A stretch of 64,000 bases of DNA from Deltaproteobacteria bacterium (GCA_017644045.1 JAEPMI010000006.1:405314-469313); one strand, 5' to 3'. Positions 8,605 to 17,507 are shown, counted from the stretch's first letter. Translations and numbers: made by a program. The notes: generated by a model not told the origin, from the sequence alone.

Positions 8605-9867
8605 TCACTTCTTCGCGAGCCGCCGCTTGAGCAGCCGGAGAAAGCGCTCCGCCTCGTTGTCGCCCCGGTCGAGCGCGTAGGCGCGGGAGAAGAACTTGAG
8701 CGCGCCCTCGTCGTCCCCTTCGAGCGCGGCGAGCTGGCCCCGGACGTGCCAGGCGAAGGCGTTGTCCCGGTCCTTCTTCCGCACGCGTTGGGTCAACTCC
8801 ATGAGCTTCTTGCGGGCGCGACGCGCGTCACCAGCGGAGGGTGGGTTGGCGCGAAACTCGGCCCAGCGGGCGTAGAGCTCGTACTCGATGACCTCGGGCT
8901 GGAGGTCGGCTGCCCGGCGCAGCTCGCGCGCCGCGACCGGCCAGGCGTCGTAGCCCATCTGGGTGCGACCTCGCTGGTGGGCCTGCTCCGCCTCGAGCGC
9001 CGCGCGGTGTTCGTCCTCGGGAGGCACGAGCGACTTCCGCTCGAGCCGCTTGCGGGACGCGGCGAGCTGGGCCGCGAGCCGCTGCACGGCCACCCGCGAT
9101 GGCTCGGGCGACGACGCCGGCGGCGGTGGCTTGGAGGGATCGAGCGCCCGGTTCGCGAGGCGGACGCCGCCGGTGAGGATCAAGCCACACAGAAGACGCG
9201 CGCGCCCGAGCCGGTCGAGCCCTCGTCCGTCCCGCAGCTGGTTGACCGTGGTCCGCCCATCGATCTTGCGGAGGAAGCCGCTCTCCCCCGGCGTCAGCTC
9301 GAGCTGTCGGGAGACGTCGTGAGCGTTCTTGGCGAGCACGAGATAGCGCTCGCCGTTCGGGCCGAGGGTCGGAAGGGTCTGCGGGAGGGTCCAGAACTCC
9401 CGGATGCCTTCGACGATGACGGGCAGCACGGGCGTGGGCCAGTGAGCGACGGAGCGAACGGGCTCGGGCGATGGGTCCCAGCCCACCCCGATGCGCGCCC
9501 ACTGAAAGCAGCAGAGCAGCTTTCGCCGGACCTGCGCTCGCAGCGCTTCGCTGACCTCCTCCGGCTCCAGGTAGCCGAGCGCCACGACCACCTCACCGAA
9601 GCGCATCTGCTCGCTCTCGATCAGGGCCGCCGTCATCTGCTGGATGACCGCCGCGTACTGCTCCTGGGTCAGCTTGCCCTCGCGGAGCAGTCGGCGACCG
9701 AGGGTCTCCCCCAGCGTCCCCTGCTCCGCGAAGACGAGGCTGCCCTGGGAGAAGAAGAGAATGGTGGTGACGTCGGCGCTGGTGACCTCGAGCGTGCCCG
9801 TGCGGCTCCCGCTGACGATGCTCGTCAACACCCGCGCGAGCTTCGCACCGCTGGAGAGTCGGGCCAC
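8605..9867 (-). CDS. DUF4388 domain protein with C-terminal TPR repeats
   Basis: 420 aa. The N-terminal ~110 residues match DUF4388, a module common in myxobacterial signalling and motility proteins (SGSRTGTLEVTSADVTTILFF, then GQGxLGETLGRRLLREGKL-like text). The middle holds a helical region with IDGRTTVNQL, typical of a winged-helix tail in these proteins. The C-terminal ~140 residues contain TPR-like helices (ALKFFSRAYALDRGDNEAERFL). GTG start at 9867. No membrane segment. It is probably a cytoplasmic scaffold or regulator; the pathway is unknown. Confidence 0.8.
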   Translation of the reverse strand: MARLSSGAKLARVLTSIVSGSRTGTLEVTSADVTTILFFSQGSLVFAEQGTLGETLGRRLLREGKLTQEQYAAVIQQMTAALIESEQMRFGEVVVALGYLEPEEVSEALRAQVRRKLLCCFQWARIGVGWDPSPEPVRSVAHWPTPVLPVIVEGIREFWTLPQTLPTLGPNGERYLVLAKNAHDVSRQLELTPGESGFLRKIDGRTTVNQLRDGRGLDRLGRARLLCGLILTGGVRLANRALDPSKPPPPASSPEPSRVAVQRLAAQLAASRKRLERKSLVPPEDEHRAALEAEQAHQRGRTQMGYDAWPVAARELRRAADLQPEVIEYELYARWAEFRANPPSAGDARRARKKLMELTQRVRKKDRDNAFAWHVRGQLAALEGDDEGALKFFSRAYALDRGDNEAERFLRLLKRRLAKK

Positions 9868-9943
9868 GGAGCGAACTTACCAAGCATCGGGCCGGGCGAT
9901 GAGATTCTCGGTGGCCGCACCCCCCGGCGGGCGCCGAATGGCC

Positions 9944-11353
9944 TCAGGCCAGCAGGACGCTGGCGTCGCCCTCGCTGGCGACCCCGGTGGCCGAGCCCAC
10001 GGTCGCCGGGAGCTCGTAGCCCTGCAGGATCGCGTTGTAGAGGTCGACGCAGTTCATCGTCCGGTCGGTGTGGAAACCGGGCCGGAAGCGCCCGCCGCCG
10101 CCGAGCACCGCGTGGAAGACGTTCTGCTTGGAGTGGTTCCAGCCGTACTCGGTCCCGATGAGCACCGTGGCGTTGTCCAGGACGGTCATGCCGTTCGCGT
10201 CGGGGAACGCAGGGTCGTCGAGCCGTTCGAGGAAGTACGCCAGGTTGCTCTGCGCGAGGTGCTGGTAGAGCCGCGCGTGGTGGGGCTGGTTGTCGTGGAA
10301 GTAGCTGTCGTGCTGCGAGGTCCCGGGGAAGTCGGTGGAGCCACCCATCGCGGAGTAGGTCCCGCTGAGGTTCATGTGGCCGCCGGCCGACTCGAACATC
10401 AGGTTGCCGTAGCGGACGAGGTCGCAGCGGAGCGCGAGCGCGTAGAGGTCGGCGTGGAGGTGGAAGACCCGCTCGACGTCCTGCCAGGCGATCGCGGGCG
10501 CGGCGTCGCCGGTCCCGTAGGTGAAGCGGTCGTAGTCCGCGATCGCCGGATCGCTCGGGCGGTCGCCGATCGCGCAGCTCGTGGCGCCGCCGCCGTCGCC
10601 CATGTCGATGATGTCGTCGGCGGGCGCGAGCTGCAGCTCGATCTCGCGAATGGAGGCCAGGTGCTGCTCCATCTTCAGCTTCGAGTCGCGTCCGAGCGGC
10701 GAGCGGTCCGAGCCGTAGTGGCGATAGTCCTCCATCACGGCGTCGAGCACGCTCCGCTGGATCCGCCGGCGGCGGCGCTCGGCCTCGAGATCGGGGTCGC
10801 TCGGGTCGACCGGATCCGGATCCGGCATGACGCTCCCGAACACCCGGTCGAAGACCTCGGAGGGGCGCTTCACCGGCGGCCGCGCGGATCCGTCGGGGTT
10901 GAAGACCCGGAGCGCCTGCGCGTCGCACGCCCCCCGTCGCCACCAGAGCCCGCTCACGAGCGTGGGCGCCGCGGGATCGAGCGCGCGCCGGATCCGCTGG
11001 TCGAGCGAGGGACCGCCAGCGACGTTCACGCTCTGCTGGTGCTCGCCGACGAAGGTGATGGTCGAGGTGTTGCAGTGGGCGCCGCCTTCGCTGCCCTGCT
11101 CCATGTTCACGCTGAAGCAGGCCATCTTGTCGGCGAAGGGCTGGTAGGGCTCGAGCGGCCCGTCGAAGTCGTTCTGCCAGGAGGGGTCGAGACCGAGGCC
11201 GAAGAAGCAGGTGACGAAGCGTTCGGGGACCGGCCCCATCTGGCCACGCGCCGAGCGCGGTCGCGCCAGCTCGCTCAGGAAGGGGAGCGCGATGGCCACG
11301 CTGCCCGCACCGCGGAGGAAGAGCCGTCGAGAGTGGGTGGGGCGTCGAGCCAT
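9944..11353 (-). CDS. Tat-exported DUF1552 protein
   Basis: 469 aa. The N-terminus has a twin-arginine signal (RRLFLRG, then a hydrophobic stretch), so the protein is probably exported folded through Tat. The body matches DUF1552 throughout: FFGLGLDP near the start, a long helical middle, and MTVLDNATVLIGTEYGWNHS near the end, with a distant resemblance to sulfatase/DUF1501-type folds. The ATG at 11353 overlaps the stop of the DUF1592 gene by one base (TGATG). The two families nearly always occur as neighbours in Planctomycetes and myxobacteria. The function is unknown. Confidence 0.9.
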   Translation of the reverse strand: MARRPTHSRRLFLRGAGSVAIALPFLSELARPRSARGQMGPVPERFVTCFFGLGLDPSWQNDFDGPLEPYQPFADKMACFSVNMEQGSEGGAHCNTSTITFVGEHQQSVNVAGGPSLDQRIRRALDPAAPTLVSGLWWRRGACDAQALRVFNPDGSARPPVKRPSEVFDRVFGSVMPDPDPVDPSDPDLEAERRRRRIQRSVLDAVMEDYRHYGSDRSPLGRDSKLKMEQHLASIREIELQLAPADDIIDMGDGGGATSCAIGDRPSDPAIADYDRFTYGTGDAAPAIAWQDVERVFHLHADLYALALRCDLVRYGNLMFESAGGHMNLSGTYSAMGGSTDFPGTSQHDSYFHDNQPHHARLYQHLAQSNLAYFLERLDDPAFPDANGMTVLDNATVLIGTEYGWNHSKQNVFHAVLGGGGRFRPGFHTDRTMNCVDLYNAILQGYELPATVGSATGVASEGDASVLLA

Positions 11354-12969
11354 CAGTCGTCCTCCGGGATCGCGCGCAGGCGGAAGAGCTCGCTCAGCAC
11401 CAGCAGCCGCATCAGGTCCTCGTGGCCGCCGCTCGGACCGAGCCGATCCGCCAGCTCGGCGGCCGCGGAGAGCTGGCCACGCTCGAGGGTCGCGCCGAGC
11501 GCCTGCTCGGCGTGGCGCTGCACGAAGCAACGCTGGACGCGGGGGTGGTCGGCGAGGAGCGCGACGTAGGCGTCGAAGTCGCCGTAGCCGACCTCGACGC
11601 CGCCCTCGTCGTAGGTGGCCGGGATCCAACCGTCGACGCGGAGCTCGTTGCCGTGGTCGTCGCTGTCGCGGAAGCGACCGCGGAAGTCGAAGCGCTCGAA
11701 GCCGTAGGCGAGCGGATCGAACTGCGAGTGGCAGGCGCCGCATTCGCTCCGCATCAGGCGGGTCTCTGCGATGTCCCGCTCCGACGCGTCCTCGGGCTGC
11801 TCGGCGACGAACTCGTCGATCGCGTCCTGGAGCGACGCGGGCGGGTCCGGTGGCGAGCCGCAGAAGACCTGCCGCTGCAGGAAGAGGCCGCGCGCGACGA
11901 TCTCGCCCCCATCGGCGTTGGTCATGCCGGCGACGATGCCCGGCTGGGCGAGGAGTCCGGCGCGCCCTTCGACGTCGGTCAGGTCGTAGGTTCGCAGGCC
12001 GTCGCCGACCGGCTCGAGTCCGTAGCCTTCGGCGAGCGCCGGGGTGAGCACCGCGCTCCGCGCGTCGAAGAGCTCGAAGAGCGCCCCACCCTCCGCGAGG
12101 TGGTCCCGGTAGAACGCGATGGCGCTCGCGATCAGCTCACCCTCGAGCCCGTCGTCGTCGGGCAAGCTCTCGAGGCGAGCCCAGTCGCGGACGAAGCGCT
12201 CGCGCACGCGGTCCACGCGAGGATCGGCGAGCATTCGATCGACCTCCGCCGCCAGGCCCTCCGGATCGTCCAACGCGCCGTTCGCGGCGGCCTCCAAGAG
12301 CGCCTCGTCGGGCGCCGACGCCCAGAGCGCGTAGCTCAGGCGAGTGGCGAGCTCATGGCCCGAGAGCTCGCGCGTGCCCTCCCCGTCCAGCTCGTCCTCG
12401 AGGAGGTAGAGGAAACCCGGCGACTGGAGCATCGCCTCGGCGACCGCGTTCGCGGCGGCCTCGTGGGCGATGGGGTCGTCGGCGTACTCGTCCGCGACCG
12501 TGTCGAAGAGCCCGCCGTAGAGCGCACGTTCGCGCTCGTCGATCGGGCGGCGGAAGAGCCGTCCACCGAGCGCCTCGGTGGTGGCGCGCGCGCACTCGGC
12601 GCTCGTGTCGGCGCAGTCGACGAGGCGCTCGCGGAACGCCGCGAACTCCGGGGAGGCGACGACGGTGCGAGCGAGCGAGGCGTAACCCCGCACGTGGTCC
12701 GGCAGCACCGTCTGCCCGCTCGCGATGTTCGCGAAGCCTTCGATCGGTCGGTCGGCGGGCAGCACCCCGAGCGCGTCGGCGTCGAGCGTGAGCCCGACCA
12801 CGTCCGCGATGGTGTGGCCGTACTCCTCGCGGGTCAGTCGTCGCGCCAGCGGCTCCACGGCGGTCAGCTCTCCGGGCCGCGTCGCGCCGGGCGGCAGATC
12901 CCCCTTCTCGCCGATCTGCCCCGTGCAGGCAGCGGCGCACACGACGGCGACAGTGAGGGCTCTTCGCAC
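11353..12969 (-). CDS. DUF1592-family lipoprotein (DUF1587/1595/1592/1588/1585)
   Basis: 538 aa. A lipobox lies in VVCAAAC with Cys at 15. Domains in order: DUF1587 (LTREEYGHTIADVV), DUF1595 (RLFRRPIDERERALYGGL), DUF1592 (HELATRLSYALWASAPDE), DUF1588 (LLAQPGIVAGMTNADGGE) and DUF1585 (C-terminal HPRVQRCFVQ). The DUF1588 part contains ECGACHSQFDPL, a CxxCH motif able to bind c-type haem. GTG start at 12969. The following gene encodes its usual DUF1552 partner. An extracytoplasmic redox or binding role is suspected from the family and the CxxCH, not proven. Confidence 0.9.
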   Translation of the reverse strand: MRRALTVAVVCAAACTGQIGEKGDLPPGATRPGELTAVEPLARRLTREEYGHTIADVVGLTLDADALGVLPADRPIEGFANIASGQTVLPDHVRGYASLARTVVASPEFAAFRERLVDCADTSAECARATTEALGGRLFRRPIDERERALYGGLFDTVADEYADDPIAHEAAANAVAEAMLQSPGFLYLLEDELDGEGTRELSGHELATRLSYALWASAPDEALLEAAANGALDDPEGLAAEVDRMLADPRVDRVRERFVRDWARLESLPDDDGLEGELIASAIAFYRDHLAEGGALFELFDARSAVLTPALAEGYGLEPVGDGLRTYDLTDVEGRAGLLAQPGIVAGMTNADGGEIVARGLFLQRQVFCGSPPDPPASLQDAIDEFVAEQPEDASERDIAETRLMRSECGACHSQFDPLAYGFERFDFRGRFRDSDDHGNELRVDGWIPATYDEGGVEVGYGDFDAYVALLADHPRVQRCFVQRHAEQALGATLERGQLSAAAELADRLGPSGGHEDLMRLLVLSELFRLRAIPEDD

Positions 12970-12977
12970 TCGGGCAG

Positions 12978-13000
12978 CCTGGAACGCCCGCCGTTCCAGG
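12978..13000. promoter_or_regulatory. 9-bp perfect inverted repeat between divergent genes
   Basis: Arms CCTGGAACG and CGTTCCAGG flank a 5-base spacer. The repeat lies 9 bp upstream of the DUF1592 start and 88 bp upstream of thiG. A second, weaker inverted repeat (GGAGCC/GGCTCC) is at 13021-13039. Either could be an operator or an RNA hairpin. No convincing -35/-10 pair was seen. Confidence 0.4.
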
Positions 13001-13087
13001 GCCGTTACTCACTCGTCGCGGGAGCCATCGCACGGCTCCTCGGGGCGGGCGTTGCGCTCGGCCCTGCGGAGCGGCTAAGCCAGCGAC

Positions 13088-13879
13088 ATGAGCGACGACG
13101 CCTTCCGCATCGGCGAATACACCTTCCAGTCCCGTCTCTTCACCGGCACCGGCAAGTATCCGAGCCTCGAGGTCGCCGAGAAGGCGCTCGAAGCGTCCGG
13201 GTCCGAGGTCGTCACCGTCGCCGTTCGGCGGGTCGACCTGAAGGGTGGCGGCGACCGCTCGATCATGGACGTGCTCCGCGATGCGGGCGTCACGCTGCTG
13301 CCGAACACCGCGGGTTGTTACAACGTCGAGGACGCCGTGCGCACCGCGCGCCTCGCCCGCGAGATGCTCGACACCCCGCTGGTGAAGCTCGAGGTCATCG
13401 GCGACGAGCGCACGCTCTTCCCCGACGTCCCCGCGACGCTCGAAGCGGCGAAGACCCTGGTCGACGAGGGCTTCGTCGTTCTCCCCTACGTGATGGACGA
13501 TCCCGTCGCCTGTCGTCGGCTCGAAGACATGGGCTGCGCCGCGGTGATGCCGCTCGCGGCGCCCATCGGCAGTGGCCTCGGCATTCGCAACCCCTTCAAC
13601 CTCGAGATCATCATCGAGCACGCGAACGTCCCGGTCATCGTCGACGCGGGCGTGGGCACCGCGAGCGACGCCGCCTACGCGATGGAGCTCGGTGTCGACG
13701 GCATCCTGATGAACACCGCCATCGCCGGCGCGGACGATCCGGTCCGCATGGCCCGGGCGATGAAAAACGCCGTCAGCGCCGGCCGCGACGCGTTCCTCGC
13801 CGGCCGCATCCAGAAGAAGCTCTACGCGACCGCCTCCAGCCCTCTCGAGGGTGTGATCGGCAGCCGCCAGGACGCATGA
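13088..13879 (+). CDS. thiG: Thiazole synthase ThiG
   Basis: 263 aa, normal length. ThiG builds the thiazole phosphate of thiamine from deoxyxylulose phosphate, dehydroglycine and ThiS thiocarboxylate. The Schiff-base lysine is K100 in [12 protein letters not shown]-barrel phosphate-binding glycines are in [13 protein letters not shown] and [18 protein letters not shown]. The C-terminus [18 protein letters not shown] is typical. The stop overlaps the ATG of the small gene at 13876. ThiS and a dehydroglycine-making enzyme (ThiO or ThiH) are not in this window. No TPP riboswitch is recognisable upstream. Confidence 0.96.
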   Translation: MSDDAFRIGEYTFQSRLFTGTGKYPSLEVAEKALEASGSEVVTVAVRRVDLKGGGDRSIMDVLRDAGVTLLPNTAGCYNVEDAVRTARLAREMLDTPLVKLEVIGDERTLFPDVPATLEAAKTLVDEGFVVLPYVMDDPVACRRLEDMGCAAVMPLAAPIGSGLGIRNPFNLEIIIEHANVPVIVDAGVGTASDAAYAMELGVDGILMNTAIAGADDPVRMARAMKNAVSAGRDAFLAGRIQKKLYATASSPLEGVIGSRQDA

Positions 13880-14151
13880 TCGCGCGCCTCCTCATCGCCC
13901 TGTGGCTCACCACGGCGCCCTTCCAGTGCGCCTCGGAGCCCGACCCGGACCGCCGCATCGCCGACACGCCGTCGGAAGCGCTGTGGGGGCTCGCGGAGGA
14001 GTTCCGCGAGTCGGGCGACACGGAAGCGCGCGAGACGACGCTGCGGCGCATCGTGGAGCGCTACCCCGACTCCACGGAAGCCGAGATGGCGCGCATGGCC
14101 CTCGACGGCCGGGAGCCACCCCCGCCGGTCGAGGACGAGGACGAGGATTGA
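13876..14151 (+). CDS. Small exported TPR-like protein inside thiamine genes
   Basis: 91 aa. A hydrophobic N-terminus ends in APFQC (Cys18), a poor lipobox but a usable signal peptide. The rest is a single helical hairpin resembling one TPR ([27 protein letters not shown]) and an acidic/proline tail. It is coupled at both ends: ATGA with thiG and TTGA with the next gene. The tight packing supports that it is real. No function is known and no thiamine role is obvious. Confidence 0.7.
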   Translation: MIARLLIALWLTTAPFQCASEPDPDRRIADTPSEALWGLAEEFRESGDTEARETTLRRIVERYPDSTEAEMARMALDGREPPPPVEDEDED

Positions 14152-14729
14152 AGGCCCCTCGGCTCCTACTCCTCACGCCGGCCGAAGGTTCGCTGGACCC
14201 GCTCCGCGCCGCGCTGAACGAGGTCGCGGGCGCCGCGGACGCGGCAGTGCTCCTACGCCGACCGGGCGCGAGCGACCGGCGGCTGCTCGCCGAAGCCGCG
14301 AGCCTGCGCGGACCGCTCCCACTCTTGATCCACCGCCGCCCCGACCTGGTCCGACTCGCCGGCGCCGCCGGAGTCCACCTGCCGGAGCGAGGCCTCCCCG
14401 TTCACGAGGCTCGCTCACTGCTCGGTGAGGACGCGATCGTCGGCGTCTCTCGGCACGACGCGAGCGGTCTGGCCGCTGCCGACGGAGCCGACTACGCAAC
14501 GCTCTCGCCCTTCTTCCACGTGGCCGGCAAGAACCCACCGCTGGGGCCGGAGGGGTTCCGAGCCGCCCGCGCGAGCGCGCCGGAGGGGCTCCTGGTGCTC
14601 GCGCTCGGAGGCCTGTCGCCCGAGACCTGTGCGTCCGCGTTCGACGCGGGCGCCGACGGGATCGCCGTCCTTCGAGGTGCGCAGGAAGCCCGAAGGCTCC
14701 TTGACATCGTGCGGGCCCGAAAGGGATAG
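14148..14729 (+). CDS. ThiE/TenI-family protein (thiamine phosphate synthase or thiazole tautomerase)
   Basis: 193 aa from a TTG start at 14148 that overlaps the previous stop. TIM-barrel signatures of the family are visible: GVHLPERGLP, VGVSRHD (histidine at the TenI/ThiE position), ADYATLSPFF, KNPPLGPEGF and ALGGLSPETCASAFDAGADGIAVL. The segment where ThiE normally has Asn-Asp for pyrophosphate/Mg binding reads LLIHRRPDL instead. This favours a TenI-like thiazole tautomerase, as does its position near thiG. ThiE activity cannot be excluded. Confidence 0.8.
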   Translation: MKAPRLLLLTPAEGSLDPLRAALNEVAGAADAAVLLRRPGASDRRLLAEAASLRGPLPLLIHRRPDLVRLAGAAGVHLPERGLPVHEARSLLGEDAIVGVSRHDASGLAAADGADYATLSPFFHVAGKNPPLGPEGFRAARASAPEGLLVLALGGLSPETCASAFDAGADGIAVLRGAQEARRLLDIVRARKG

Positions 14730-14736
14730 CTCCAGA

Positions 14737-15369
14737 GTGGCGAATTTCTGGAAGGGACTCCTGAAGATCGGCCTCTGGGTCGCCGGTGTATTGCTGGTGA
14801 TCGGCGGCGTCCTGCGGATCTTCTTCGTCACCCCCATCGCCACCGGCTATGACTCGATGGCGCCCACCTTCCTCGCCGGTGAGAAGGTGCTCCTCTGGCG
14901 GGGGAGCACCATCGAGATGGGGGACATCGTGGTGTGCGAGAACCCCAGCAGCCCGGGCACGATGGTCTTCGGCCGTGTGATGGGTAAGGCCGGCATGACA
15001 CTCGGCACCGACGACCGCGGCCAGTTCACCATCGAGCGCACCCAGGTCGACGTCGACTGGGGCGGCACGATGGAGTTCTACGACAACGACGCGAACAGCC
15101 AGGTGACCGTCCGGCAAGGAATCGAGACGGTCGGCAACACCGAGCATCCGATCTTCGTCCGCGAGCAGACCGAGTTCCGGCTCCGCGAGACTCGAGTGGA
15201 GAACGGCAAGCTCTTCCTGCTCGGCGACAACCGCGGGAGTCGGAACCACGACAGTCGCAGCTTCGGCGCGGTCGACGAGGCGTCGTGCATCGGCACCGTG
15301 TTCATGCGCTGGAACCCGGTCGACCGCGGCGCGGACCTCTCCCACGGATGGCTCGACTTTCTCGACTGA
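14737..15369 (+). CDS. Signal peptidase I-like protein with altered lysine box
   Basis: 210 aa from a GTG start at 14737. One N-terminal transmembrane helix (8-32) precedes the family serine motif GYDSMAPTF (S40). The boxes GDIVVCENP and LLGDNRGSRNHDSRSFG are well kept. The box that holds the catalytic lysine (usually KRV.G.PGD) reads FGRVMGKAGM, so Gly79 sits at the lysine position, with a lysine five residues later (K84). It may be a divergent signal peptidase using another base, or an inactive relative. It lies 7 bp after the ThiE/TenI gene. Confidence 0.8.
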   Translation: MANFWKGLLKIGLWVAGVLLVIGGVLRIFFVTPIATGYDSMAPTFLAGEKVLLWRGSTIEMGDIVVCENPSSPGTMVFGRVMGKAGMTLGTDDRGQFTIERTQVDVDWGGTMEFYDNDANSQVTVRQGIETVGNTEHPIFVREQTEFRLRETRVENGKLFLLGDNRGSRNHDSRSFGAVDEASCIGTVFMRWNPVDRGADLSHGWLDFLD

Positions 15370-15866
15370 GCGTCTCGGGAGCCCTCCTGGCGATGGCGAG
15401 CGCCGCGCTCGCCCAGCCGCCCCCCGCGGAGGAAGCCCCCGACGAGCCACGCTACCTGCGAGTGGTCCGCCACGAGCTCGAGCGCATGGGCGTGGACGCC
15501 GCTTGCGAGACGGAGGGTCGCGCGCGTGGCACCTGCACCTTCACCCACGTGGCGACGGAGCCGGCGGGTCGGTGGTCCGTACAGCTGGTGGTCAGCGACC
15601 AGAGCCACACGGTCTACCTCGCCGTGCTCGACCTCGCGCGCATCGCGCCGAACGGGCCGAGCACCGACCGCCGACTGCGGGCGCTCGCGGAGCTGAACTG
15701 GTCCGCCACCGGAACCCACCTCGACTGGGATCCGCGCACCGGCGCGGTGCGGCTCGCCGCCGTGCAGCGGACCGACACGAACTTCGACCGCCGGGCGTTC
15801 CGCGTGCTGCTTCGGCTGCTGCTCTCGCGGGCGGAGCGCTTCGCGCCTCAGCTCGCCGAGTCGTAG
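15348..15866 (+). CDS. Exported YbjN-like protein
   Basis: 172 aa. The ATG at 15348 lies 22 bp inside the end of the signal peptidase-like gene and gives a clean signal peptide (LSVSGALLAMASAALAQ). The mature part has the alpha/beta layout of YbjN/type III chaperone-like domains: RRLRALAELN, then DWDPRTGAVRLA, then a C-terminal amphipathic helix (VLLRLLLSRAERFAPQL). The assignment rests on pattern only. The 3' end overlaps the convergent peptidase gene by 19 bp. Confidence 0.65.
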   Translation: MARLSRLSVSGALLAMASAALAQPPPAEEAPDEPRYLRVVRHELERMGVDAACETEGRARGTCTFTHVATEPAGRWSVQLVVSDQSHTVYLAVLDLARIAPNGPSTDRRLRALAELNWSATGTHLDWDPRTGAVRLAAVQRTDTNFDRRAFRVLLRLLLSRAERFAPQLAES

Positions 15867-16606
15867 CGGTAGAGCCGGTAGCGCCAGGGTGCGACGTCCA
15901 GGTGGATGTGGTCGTGGTGCCGCGGGCGCGGCGGTCCCACGATGCCGCGGAAGATCTCCGGCCGGACGGCGAGCGTGTCCACCAGCCGGTGCAGGAAGTC
16001 CGCGTGGACCTGGTCCCGCTCGCGCCGCGGGTCCCAGTGCTCGGTGACGGTCACCGTGAACCGCCAGCGCATCCGTCGGTGCAGCCCCTCCGGCAGAGTC
16101 TCACCGCGCGGTAGGGGGCCGAACTCGAAGCCCCTCAGGTCGAGCGCGTTGCCGAGCGCGTGCTCGCTGATCCGCGAGCTGCGCCCGCGGCTTCGACGAC
16201 ACGCATAGGTGCCCTTGTGGCGAATGCGCCGAGGCGCGCGACCATAGACCTCCGTGGCGAGCTCGCCGACCAACGCCTCGAAGCGCTCGAGACGCGGGAC
16301 GAAGGCCTCGTGAACGCGGATCGAGCCACCGCTGTAGCGGAGGTGGGTTCCACGGTGACGCACCAGCGCGTCGGTCGGGCAGTCGACCCGATCGCCGGGC
16401 TCCTGGTGTCGCGACACGTCGTCCAGTGGGTAGCTCGGGCCGGGGTCGAAGCCCGATCCGGGTGCGCTCGACTGGCGGCGGGCCTCCGCGAGCCGGTCCA
16501 TCAGCGAACGCCATCCATCGCGCTGGGCCGACGTGTTCATCGGCGCGAGCGCACAGACGACGCCCGCGACCGCCACGATGGCGATCGCCGTGCGCCAGGA
16601 GCTCAT
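15848..16606 (-). CDS. Extensin-like / M15-type peptidase, exported
   Basis: 252 aa. N-terminal signal peptide or anchor (1-27). The C-terminal half matches the bacterial extensin-like domain (PF06904), related to D-Ala-D-Ala carboxypeptidases. The metal/catalytic residues fall in SEHALGNALDLRGF and HHDHIHLDV, and an N-terminal Cys pair is in the CPTDAL/YACRRS region. Likely a periplasmic cell-wall hydrolase. It overlaps the convergent YbjN-like gene. Confidence 0.82.
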   Translation of the reverse strand: MSSWRTAIAIVAVAGVVCALAPMNTSAQRDGWRSLMDRLAEARRQSSAPGSGFDPGPSYPLDDVSRHQEPGDRVDCPTDALVRHRGTHLRYSGGSIRVHEAFVPRLERFEALVGELATEVYGRAPRRIRHKGTYACRRSRGRSSRISEHALGNALDLRGFEFGPLPRGETLPEGLHRRMRWRFTVTVTEHWDPRRERDQVHADFLHRLVDTLAVRPEIFRGIVGPPRPRHHDHIHLDVAPWRYRLYRYDSAS

Positions 16607-16655
16607 CGGAGGGAGAACGGGTCGACGGGCGAAAACATTCGCCTGGAGCCTGGGG

Positions 16656-17507
16656 TCAGTCCGCCGCGAAGCGGAGCGGAACGGTCATTCGCCCGGAGCT
16701 CATCGGCAGATGCGCTTCTTTCAAGACCCGAAGCACGCAGGCCCCGAAGCGCTCGTCCGAGAAGGTCGAGAAGGCGAAGGTCGGGTCCTGCAGGGCCCCA
16801 CCCTCGACGGTGAGCTGCACCAGCGCACGGCCGCTCTCGGGACCGCCACGCGCGACGTGCGCGGCGTGGCACTGGCCGAGTCGGGGCGCGAGCGCGCGGA
16901 TGGCGGTCACCGTCGCCACTGGCGCGGCGCTCCCCCAGGGGTCGTCCACGGCCACGCGAGGGCCTTCGCCCGGCACGCGATCGCGCTCCTCGTCGTCGCG
17001 CCACGCGCGCAGGCGCTCGGTGTCGTCCCGGGCGATCACGCGGCCACGGCTGTCGACCAGCTCGAGGAACGCGACGTCCATGCGGATGGTCGAGACGCTC
17101 ACCGCCGCGCGGATCACGCACGGCTGCCCCTCCCCATCGAAGCCGAGGAAGAAGCCGACCCGGAGCTTCGCACCCGCCCGGCGCGCCTCTCGGAGCGCGC
17201 TCTGGCGCTCCGCGCTGGCCCGGAACCCGATGGGCTCGAGCTCCGACGGGAAGAGCGCCGCCGCGCCACCGAACGCCTGGAGATTGCGCCGGGTATCGAC
17301 GGGCAGGAATCCGTCCTCGGCGGAACGACCGAATCGGAAGCTCTCGAGCTCGACCACGTAGAGTGCGCGCCGCCCGGGCACGCGAGCCTCCTGGCAGGCC
17401 TCCTTGAGGGCCGCGAGGCTCGGGAGCGGCCGCTCGGCGTGCGCCAGTCCGGGCGACGCGAGCGCCAAGAGCGCGCAGGGGAGCAGCCAGTGGGCGAGGG
17501 TTCGCAC
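16656..17507 (-). CDS. Exported protein with AgmX-type C-terminal domain
   Basis: 283 aa from GTG at 17507 (another in-frame GTG lies two codons upstream). The signal peptide ends near GLAHAE. The C-terminal ~90 residues match the AgmX/PglI-type domain found in gliding and envelope proteins of myxobacteria: paired cysteines in LGQCHAAHV and FGACVLRVL, the strand GRALVQLTVEGG, and the end MTVPLRF. The middle domain is beta-rich and unassigned. It is divergent from the lipoprotein at 17604. The role is unknown; an envelope function is likely from the domain. Confidence 0.75.
   Translation of the reverse strand: MRTLAHWLLPCALLALASPGLAHAERPLPSLAALKEACQEARVPGRRALYVVELESFRFGRSAEDGFLPVDTRRNLQAFGGAAALFPSELEPIGFRASAERQSALREARRAGAKLRVGFFLGFDGEGQPCVIRAAVSVSTIRMDVAFLELVDSRGRVIARDDTERLRAWRDDEERDRVPGEGPRVAVDDPWGSAAPVATVTAIRALAPRLGQCHAAHVARGGPESGRALVQLTVEGGALQDPTFAFSTFSDERFGACVLRVLKEAHLPMSSGRMTVPLRFAAD

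Noticed and set aside
12970-13087. TPP riboswitch upstream of thiG
   Set aside because: The conserved CUGAGA and GAUAAUGCC-type bases are absent. Only simple inverted repeats are seen. An RNA covariance search would settle it.
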